Assembly (NCBI GenBank): GCA_947378615.1
Contig: CANCKV010000292.1
Span: 1 to 5,131 of the forward strand
Source of the DNA: Chitinophagaceae bacterium
Lineage (GTDB): Bacteria > Bacteroidota > Bacteroidia > Chitinophagales > Chitinophagaceae
DNA length: 5,131 bases
Direction: 5' to 3'
A program made the translations under genes and the position numbers. Positions 1 to 3,978 of this stretch are shown in pieces (the first letter of the stretch is position 1; each line of letters opens with the position of its first letter). Under the pieces are notes generated by a model. It saw only the letters and a program-made list of their open reading frames with translations. It was not told where the DNA came from and ran no database searches.

Positions 1-1
1 G

Positions 2-610
2 TCGATTATCTTCGACCGAATGGGCATCAATACTTATGAAGTCTTGGAGGCCGCTGCTACAAAATGGAACTTCCTTCCTTTCACTCCGGGGCTTGTTGGG
101 GGACATTGCATTGGTGTAGATCCTTATTATTTGACTTATAAAGCGGCTAAATTGGGTTACACATCTAAGATTATAGCTGCGGGTAGGTATATAAATGATA
201 ATATGGGAAGTTATGTTGCCAAAAAAGTGATTCAACATATCATTCAATATACTTCCGATGTTAAAGCTGCAAAAGTGCTCGTTATGGGAGCTACTTTCAA
301 AGAAAATGTGACGGATATTCGTAATAGTAAAGTGGCTGATGTGGTGAATGCCTTAAAAGATTATCACCTAAATGTTGAGGTGACAGATGCCTTAGCCAAT
401 AGTAATTCGTTAAAAGAAGAATATGGTTTCCCATTAATCCATAATATTGCAGACAATTATGATGCTGTTATCATTATTGTGCCACATAATCCTTACAAAG
501 AATTGGATGATAAGTATTTTTCTTCTATCACAAAAAAAGATGCCTTGATTGCTGATATTAAGGGGATTTATAGAGGAAAAATAATTAATAGACAGTATTG
601 GAGTCTTTAA
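2..610 (+). CDS. Nucleotide-sugar dehydrogenase (TviB/WbpO-type), C-terminal part, truncated at the left edge
   Basis: Cytoplasmic NAD-dependent enzyme that oxidises C6 of a UDP-hexose or UDP-N-acetylhexosamine to the uronic acid, feeding capsule, O-antigen or exopolysaccharide synthesis. The frame is open from base 2 with no start, so the N-terminal Rossmann domain is missing (about 200 of the roughly 420 residues usual for the family). Visible are the helix ending SIIFDRMG, the TKWNFLPF segment typical of the TviB/WbpO branch, and the active-site motif GGHCIGVDPYYL with its nucleophilic Cys at bases 107-109. The C-terminal UDP-binding domain follows, with GATFKENVTDIRNSK at about bases 287-331 and VPHNPY near base 480. 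The protein ends at TAA (608-610), followed directly by an in-frame TAG. The family is clear. The exact substrate (UDP-GlcNAc, UDP-GalNAc or UDP-Glc) cannot be fixed from this fragment, though the TKWNFLPF region favours the N-acetylhexosamine branch. The neighbouring rfbD supports a polysaccharide locus. Confidence 0.93.
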   Translation, partial: SIIFDRMGINTYEVLEAAATKWNFLPFTPGLVGGHCIGVDPYYLTYKAAKLGYTSKIIAAGRYINDNMGSYVAKKVIQHIIQYTSDVKAAKVLVMGATFKENVTDIRNSKVADVVNALKDYHLNVEVTDALANSNSLKEEYGFPLIHNIADNYDAVIIIVPHNPYKELDDKYFSSITKKDALIADIKGIYRGKIINRQYWSL

Positions 611-704
611 TAGTGGTTAGTGGTTAGTGGTTAGTGGTTAGTGGTTAGTGGTTAGTGGTTAGTGGTTAGTGGTTAGTGGTTAGTGGTTAGTGGTTAGTGG
701 TTAG
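611..704. repeat. Perfect heptanucleotide tandem array, 13 x TGGTTAG
   Basis: Thirteen uninterrupted identical copies of TGGTTAG occupy 614-704, preceded by a partial copy (TAG, 611-613). The array starts on the base after the TAA stop of the dehydrogenase gene. Every unit contains TAG on the plus strand and TAA on the minus strand. Since 7 is not a multiple of 3, all six frames are stopped within three units, so the array cannot be coding. The absence of any mismatch indicates recent expansion or active homogenisation by replication slippage. It ends in a T-rich stretch 62 bases before the rfbD start. Confidence 0.97.
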
Positions 705-766
705 TTTTTTATAACCTTTAAAGATATAATGTTTTTTGTTTTAAAATTATTTCAATCAAACTTATT

Positions 767-1639
767 ATGTACAAGCCTTTAGTTGTAGTTACCGGCAAGA
801 ATGGTCAATTAGGTTGGGAATTATCCCAATTGAAAGTATTAAATCAATTTCAGTTCGACTTCCTTTTTATCGACAAAGAGGAATTGGATATGAGTAATCC
901 TTCTTCTATTCCTACATTTTTCAAACAATATAAACCTCAGTATTTCATCAATTGTGGTGCTTATACATTGGTTGATAAAGCAGAAACTGAACAGGAACTT
1001 ACCCTTGCTATCAATGCAACAAGTGTAGGTGTGATTGCAGAAGAGTGTGCAAAAATCGATTGCACATTAATTACCATTTCTACCGACTATGTATTTGACG
1101 GAAATGGAACTGCTCCTTATTTACCTAATCAGGCTACCGACCCATTAAATTATTATGGATTCAGCAAAAGGGAAGGGGAGAATTTGGCAATTAAAAATAA
1201 TCCAAAGACGATCATAGTCCGTACTTCGTGGGTATATAGCTATCACGCAAACAACTTTGTCAAGACAATGCTACGTTTGATGAAAGAAAGACCTGAGTTG
1301 AAGGTTGTGGGTGATCAAGTGGGTTCACCTACATGGGCTGCCGACCTAGCTGAAGCTTTAATCAAGATTATAGAACAATTACAGGCAGGAAATACGCATT
1401 ATGGCATCTATCATTATAGCAATTCAGGAGTGATTTCTTGGTATGATTTTGCGGTTGCCATCAATAAGATAGCAGGATTGACTTGTAATGTACAATCAAT
1501 TTCTACTTCTGCTTATCCTACCCCTGCAAAGAGACCTGCCTATTCTGTTTTGGATAAAGAGTCAATTGTAAATGATTTTGGAATTAAATTAGTTGATTGG
1601 AAGTCTAGCTTGAGAAAGTGTATTTCTTTGTTAAACTAA
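767..1639 (+). CDS. rfbD: dTDP-4-dehydrorhamnose reductase
   Basis: Last step of dTDP-L-rhamnose synthesis: NAD(P)H-dependent reduction of dTDP-4-keto-L-rhamnose in the cytoplasm. It is an extended SDR-fold protein of 290 residues, a normal full length. Residues 7-16 (VVVTGKNGQL onward to G16) form the nucleotide-binding GxNGQLG loop. NCGAYTLVDKAE (62-73) is the RfbD-type motif after the Rossmann core. STDYVFDG (105-112) carries the catalytic Thr/Asp region, and Y130-x3-K134 is the catalytic Tyr/Lys pair. RTSWVY (152-157), DQVGSPTW (183-190) and the C-terminal RPAYSVLD (256-263) are substrate-domain signatures. The ATG at 767 places the glycine loop at the usual distance from the N terminus. 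There is no Shine-Dalgarno sequence upstream. rfbA, rfbB and rfbC are not in the window. The dehydrogenase upstream suggests a surface-polysaccharide locus. Confidence 0.96.
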   Translation: MYKPLVVVTGKNGQLGWELSQLKVLNQFQFDFLFIDKEELDMSNPSSIPTFFKQYKPQYFINCGAYTLVDKAETEQELTLAINATSVGVIAEECAKIDCTLITISTDYVFDGNGTAPYLPNQATDPLNYYGFSKREGENLAIKNNPKTIIVRTSWVYSYHANNFVKTMLRLMKERPELKVVGDQVGSPTWAADLAEALIKIIEQLQAGNTHYGIYHYSNSGVISWYDFAVAINKIAGLTCNVQSISTSAYPTPAKRPAYSVLDKESIVNDFGIKLVDWKSSLRKCISLLN

Positions 1640-1714
1640 GTTACAGGTTTCAGGTTGCTTGTTACAGGCACTTGAAACTTGTAACTTGAATCCTGTAACT
1701 TGTAACCAGAAACC
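1640..1714. repeat. Degenerate heptamer repeats arranged as a large imperfect inverted repeat
   Basis: The gap starts on the base after the rfbD stop and is built almost entirely of 7-base units. The left half reads GTTACAG (1640), GTTTCAG (1647), GTTGCTT (1654) and GTTACAG (1661). After GCA, the right half reads CTTGAAA (1671), CTTGTAA (1678), CTTGAAT (1685), CCTGTAA (1692), CTTGTAA (1699) and CCAGAAA (1706), which is the same unit inverted. Arms 1646-1668 and 1692-1714 are complementary at 19 of 23 positions around a 23-base centre, so the transcript could fold into a long imperfect hairpin. There is no U-tract after the right arm, so it is not a standard intrinsic terminator. It could still act as a 3'-end stabiliser for rfbD mRNA. 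Confidence 0.85.
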
Positions 1715-1726
1715 GTTTATACATTT

Positions 1727-2614
1727 ATGAGCACAGTTAAAAATTACTTATCACTAGTAAAGTTTTCGCATACTATTTTTGCAATGCCTTTTGCAATGAT
1801 AGGCTTTGTTTTGGGTGTCATCCATCACGAATCACAAGGCTTTGACAGTACTCCATGGTATTATCGGTATGGATTAAAATTGATATTGGTAATTTTTTGT
1901 ATGATAACTGCCCGTAGTGCAGCAATGGGTTATAATCGATACCTTGATCGTGATTTCGATGCAAAAAATCCTCGTACTGCAAAGCGAGAAATTCCTGCGG
2001 GTGTTATTTCTCCTCAAAATGCAATGGCTTTTATTATTGGTTCGTGTGTTTTGTTCATCACAGCAACTTATTGCATTAATAATCTCTGCTTTTACCTTTC
2101 GCCAATTGCTCTTTTTGTGATACTTTTTTATAGTTATACCAAAAGATTTACTGCACTTTGTCATTTGGTATTAGGGATAGGTCTTTCATTAGCACCTATA
2201 GGAGCATTTCTAGCAGTAACAGGAACTTTTAGTTTACTTCCCATTCTTTTCTCGTTGTCGGTTGTCTTTTGGGTAAGTGGTTTCGATATCATTTTTGCAC
2301 TTCAGGACATTGATTTCGATCAATCGCAACAACTGTATTCAATTCCAGCAGTAGTAGGTACTTCAAAAGGATTGCGTATAAGTGAATTACTTCATTTTCT
2401 CAGTGCTACCTGTGTGATTGTAGCAGGAGTTTATGGTTATTTTCATTGGCTATATTGGGTAGGAGTTATTCTATTTATTGGCATGTTGATTTATCAACAC
2501 ACTATCGTTAAGCCGAATGATTTTAGCAAAGTAAATATTGCTTTTATGACAGCAAATGGTATTGCAAGCGTTGTGTTTGCTGTATTTGTCATTGCGGATT
2601 TAATTGTTAACTGA
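1727..2614 (+). CDS. UbiA-family prenyltransferase (4-hydroxybenzoate polyprenyltransferase-like, possibly MqnP-type)
   Basis: Integral inner-membrane prenyltransferase that transfers a polyprenyl chain onto an aromatic acceptor in quinone biosynthesis. The protein has 295 residues, a usual length, with about eight or nine hydrophobic helices (roughly 12-31, 48-66, 97-117, 120-138, 143-164, 168-190, 222-239, 242-259 and 272-292). The first Asp-rich motif is N70-x3-D74-x3-D78 in NRYLDRDFD. The second is D194-x3-D198 in LQDIDFD, followed by the conserved SIPAVVG-like segment (205-211). Both motifs bind Mg-diphosphate in this family. The opening SLVKFSHTIFAMPFA and the ARSAAMGYNRYLDRD block resemble the branch annotated as a putative 4-hydroxybenzoate prenyltransferase in bacteria that make menaquinone rather than ubiquinone, for which the futalosine-pathway enzyme MqnP is one known role. 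Family confidence is high, but the acceptor is not proven. The ATG at 1727 is well placed before the first helix. The gene ends in TGA, whose last base starts the next heptamer run. Confidence 0.9.
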   Translation: MSTVKNYLSLVKFSHTIFAMPFAMIGFVLGVIHHESQGFDSTPWYYRYGLKLILVIFCMITARSAAMGYNRYLDRDFDAKNPRTAKREIPAGVISPQNAMAFIIGSCVLFITATYCINNLCFYLSPIALFVILFYSYTKRFTALCHLVLGIGLSLAPIGAFLAVTGTFSLLPILFSLSVVFWVSGFDIIFALQDIDFDQSQQLYSIPAVVGTSKGLRISELLHFLSATCVIVAGVYGYFHWLYWVGVILFIGMLIYQHTIVKPNDFSKVNIAFMTANGIASVVFAVFVIADLIVN

Positions 2615-2648
2615 TAACTCAAAGCTCATATCTCATATCTCATAATTT
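2614..2648. repeat. Short degenerate heptamer run (ATATCTC-type)
   Basis: Five consecutive 7-base units fill most of the gap between the prenyltransferase gene and ruvX: ATAACTC (2614), AAAGCTC (2621), ATATCTC (2628), ATATCTC (2635) and ATAATTT (2642). Two units are identical, and the first four end in CTC at exact 7-base spacing. The run starts on the last base of the prenyltransferase TGA and ends 13 bases before the ruvX ATG. On the minus strand the repeated unit reads AGATATG. Confidence 0.8.
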
Positions 2649-2661
2649 ATATTTCAAATTG

Positions 2662-3072
2662 ATGGCTCGTATAATATGTATTGATTATGGAAGTAAAAGA
2701 ACTGGTATTGCAGTTACTGATCCTTTACAGATTATTGCCACAGCATTATCTACTATCGAAAGCAAGGAATTGATAAATTTTTTGAAAGATTATTTTTCCA
2801 AGGAACAAGTCGAATTAATATTGATAGGGATGCCTTTGAATCTCGATGATACTCCTACTCATGGAACTCCTTTGGTGCTAGCTGCCATCAAATTACTGCA
2901 AAAGCACTTCTCAACAATTCCTGTCAAAACTGTTGATGAACGATATTCTTCAAAGGTTGCATCACAGGCAATGGTACAGATGGGAATGAAGAAGAAAGAC
3001 AGACAGGTAAAGGGAAATATAGATCAAGTGGCAGCGACTATGTTATTGCAAGAATACCTAATCAATAATTAG
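2662..3072 (+). CDS. ruvX: Holliday-junction-resolvase-like / putative pre-16S rRNA nuclease (YqgF family)
   Basis: RNase H-fold protein of the YqgF/RuvX family, implicated in trimming the 5' end of pre-16S rRNA; the older name reflects similarity to RuvC resolvase. It has 136 residues, standard for the family. The N-terminal strand CIDYGSKRTGIAVTD (residues 7-20) carries the first catalytic Asp (D8). LILIGMPLN (52-60) is the conserved central strand. VDERYSS (91-97) carries the DER motif with the acidic active-site residue. D121 in NIDQVAATMLLQEYL is the C-terminal catalytic Asp. I chose the ATG at 2662. A TTG lies directly before it (2659-2661) and would add only one residue. The gene sits 47 bases after the prenyltransferase in the same direction, so it may share its transcript. 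It faces the minus-strand YceI gene at its 3' end. Confidence 0.94.
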   Translation: MARIICIDYGSKRTGIAVTDPLQIIATALSTIESKELINFLKDYFSKEQVELILIGMPLNLDDTPTHGTPLVLAAIKLLQKHFSTIPVKTVDERYSSKVASQAMVQMGMKKKDRQVKGNIDQVAATMLLQEYLINN

Positions 3073-3076
3073 TATT

Positions 3077-3104
3077 AGTTGTTGGTATTAAGTTTTAAGT
3101 TGAA
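3077..3104. repeat. Weak, degenerate heptamer run (RGTWnnn-type)
   Basis: Four 7-base units in register follow the ruvX TAG closely: AGTTGTT (3077), GGTATTA (3084), AGTTTTA (3091) and AGTTGAA (3098). A further AGT at 3071-3073, six bases before the first unit, overlaps the stop codon. Each unit begins RGT at exact 7-base spacing, but similarity is low and base composition is skewed. On its own this could be chance; it is listed because the three preceding gaps show the same period. Confidence 0.45.
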
Positions 3105-3125
3105 AATTATACTTATCACGTTTGA

Positions 3126-3155
3126 TTTTTTTTTATAAAACATTAATTGATGTTT
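3126..3155. terminator. Possible AT-rich bidirectional transcription end between ruvX and the YceI gene
   Basis: Between the convergent genes lie a run of nine T (3126-3134), a perfect 10-base palindrome TTTTATAAAA (3131-3140) and a 6-bp hairpin AAACAT/ATGTTT with a 6-base loop (3138-3155). The hairpin overlaps the TAA of the minus-strand gene. On the minus strand, the stem is followed by TTTTAT. There is no GC-rich stem, so this is a weak candidate based mainly on position and the T/A tracts. Confidence 0.3.
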
Positions 3156-3747
3156 ACTTGCTTGCCACCAATTTGATTTTCAACTCAAATTCATGATAGA
3201 TTGCCTTATTCGCCATTCGCTTGATTAGTCCTGAACCATAATCTATTCCAAATTTTCGTCTATCTAATTTAAGGGTAGCTTCTGCATTTACTGTAGTAGG
3301 CGTGGTGGTAATAATGGCAGGAAACCTAATTTCTTGAGTACTATCCTTAATTGTAAGCTTGCCTACAATAGTGTAATTCTCTCTATTAGGCATTACTGAA
3401 GTAATAATAAATCTGGATTCAGGATATTTATTTACTTCAAAGAAGTTATTTTTAAGATGTTTCATCAACCAACGATTCGCAAGTTTAACTCGTACATCAA
3501 CATCTGTCATTGACTTTGTATCTATTACAAATTGACCTCCAGTAACTGATTTGCCATCTGTTTCCACTATCCCTGAGGATATTGAAATATATCCATTATG
3601 CCTTCCAGCAATCTTTCTTGCCTTCCACTCAATTTTACTTTTTGATACATCAACGGGAATTGTAGTAATATCCTGAATTGGGGTGAATGAAAATAAGGCT
3701 ATTGAAAACAAGCCAATGATTGCAGCATAAAAAGTTGTTTTTTTCAT
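3154..3747 (-). CDS. Secreted YceI-family protein (polyisoprenoid/lipid-binding lipocalin-like fold)
   Basis: YceI proteins are small extracytoplasmic antiparallel beta-barrels that enclose a long lipid or polyisoprenoid chain; the cellular role is mostly unresolved. This protein has 197 residues from the ATG at 3747-3745. A TTG two codons upstream (3753-3751) is open but less likely. Residues 1-22 form a Sec signal peptide (MKKTT, then a hydrophobic stretch through about F21). No Cys follows, so it is not a lipoprotein and is probably periplasmic. Family features are SKIEWKARKIAGRHNGYI (37-54), the interior segment HLKNNFFEVNKYPESRF (97-113), LTIKDSTQEI (131-140) and the C-terminal LDRRKFGIDYGSG (161-173). 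It stands alone on the minus strand, convergent with ruvX and divergent from the RlmD gene, so it probably has its own promoter. Its ligand cannot be told from sequence. Confidence 0.92.
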   Translation of the reverse strand: MKKTTFYAAIIGLFSIALFSFTPIQDITTIPVDVSKSKIEWKARKIAGRHNGYISISSGIVETDGKSVTGGQFVIDTKSMTDVDVRVKLANRWLMKHLKNNFFEVNKYPESRFIITSVMPNRENYTIVGKLTIKDSTQEIRFPAIITTTPTTVNAEATLKLDRRKFGIDYGSGLIKRMANKAIYHEFELKIKLVASK

Positions 3748-3970
3748 AGCCAAATATAGTGGAATGAATAATATCCCAAATTTAAAGTAGATTAAATCAT
3801 TCCATTTAGGAAATTGGATACTTGAAATTAGGTTTAGAGATATCCACTCCTTGACTTACGCAGAGGTAAATTCAAATACTATTGGACAAAAAATTGTCAT
3901 TGCCGACTTGAATTATGAATCCGAAAGAATTATCTTTCTCACGTATTAGAAATGACATTATTTTTACGCC
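3748..3970. other. Divergent intergenic region with regulatory candidates and a possible gene remnant
   Basis: This 223-base gap separates the divergent YceI and RlmD genes. It holds the YceI -7 candidate (3777-3784), a small perfect hairpin GACAA-AAAA-TTGTC (3885-3898), and the left arm of the 9-bp inverted repeat whose right arm covers the RlmD start. It also holds most of a 19-codon ORF (3915-3974). A frame open without a start from 3791 to the TAG at 3947-3949 gives protein-like text (for example IGQKIVIADLNYESERIIF) and may be the tail of a decayed gene, but it may equally be chance. The heptamer repeats of the other gaps are not seen here. Confidence 0.5.
3777..3784 (-). promoter_or_regulatory. 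Candidate Bacteroidota -7 box for the YceI gene
   Basis: On the minus strand, 3784-3777 reads TAAATTTG, an exact match to the Bacteroidota -7 consensus TAnnTTTG. It lies 29 bases before the ATG, which would give a leader of about 20-25 bases. No convincing TTTG/TTG -33 box is present at the usual distance upstream, so confidence is low. Confidence 0.3.
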
Positions 3971-3974
3971 GTGA
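3915..3974 (+). CDS. Possible 19-codon leader ORF overlapping the rlmD start
   Basis: ATG at 3915 opens a 19-residue ORF (MNPKELSFSRIRNDIIFTP) ending at TGA 3972-3974. The TGA overlaps the GTG start of the methyltransferase gene in the 4-base arrangement GTGA. A stop (TGA, 3909-3911) lies just upstream in the same frame, so it is not the end of a longer gene. I recognise no homology. The GTGA overlap is typical of translationally coupled genes. Translation of this ORF would also run through the left arm of the hairpin that covers the GTG. It may be spurious: short ORFs are common by chance. Confidence 0.25.
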   Translation: MNPKELSFSRIRNDIIFTP

Positions 3975-3978
3975 GAAA
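3935..3978. promoter_or_regulatory. 9-bp perfect inverted repeat enclosing the rlmD start codon
   Basis: TTTCTCACG (3935-3943) and CGTGAGAAA (3970-3978) are perfect inverted repeats separated by 26 bases. If C3934 is bulged, three more pairs form (TAT 3931-3933 with ATA 3979-3981). The right arm contains the GTG start codon (3971-3973), so in mRNA the start would be in a stem. As DNA it could instead be a two-half-site operator. Confidence 0.45.

Noticed and set aside
611..704. CRISPR array or telomere-like end
   Set aside because: The units are contiguous 7-mers with no spacers, so this is not CRISPR. Coding sequence continues on both sides, so it is not a chromosome end.
725..730. TATAAT upstream of rfbD as a sigma-70 -10 box
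   Set aside because: No matching -35 element lies 16-18 bases upstream, and the Bacteroidota primary sigma factor prefers TAnnTTTG. In such AT-rich DNA the hexamer is expected by chance.
1646..1714. Intrinsic terminator for rfbD
   Set aside because: The stem is long but imperfect, the 23-base centre is large, and no run of T follows the right arm. It is better described as inverted heptamer repeats.
1917..2120. 67-codon plus-strand ORF in another frame
   Set aside because: Out-of-frame shadow of the prenyltransferase gene; its hydrophobicity reflects the T-rich codons of the membrane protein.
1874..2164. 96-codon minus-strand ORF
   Set aside because: It lies wholly inside the prenyltransferase gene antisense, with no recognisable domain. 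The plus-strand frame has both catalytic motifs.
3751..3758. Second TAnnTTTG match (TATATTTG on the minus strand) as promoter for the YceI gene
   Set aside because: It ends only three bases before the ATG, so transcription would start inside the coding sequence.
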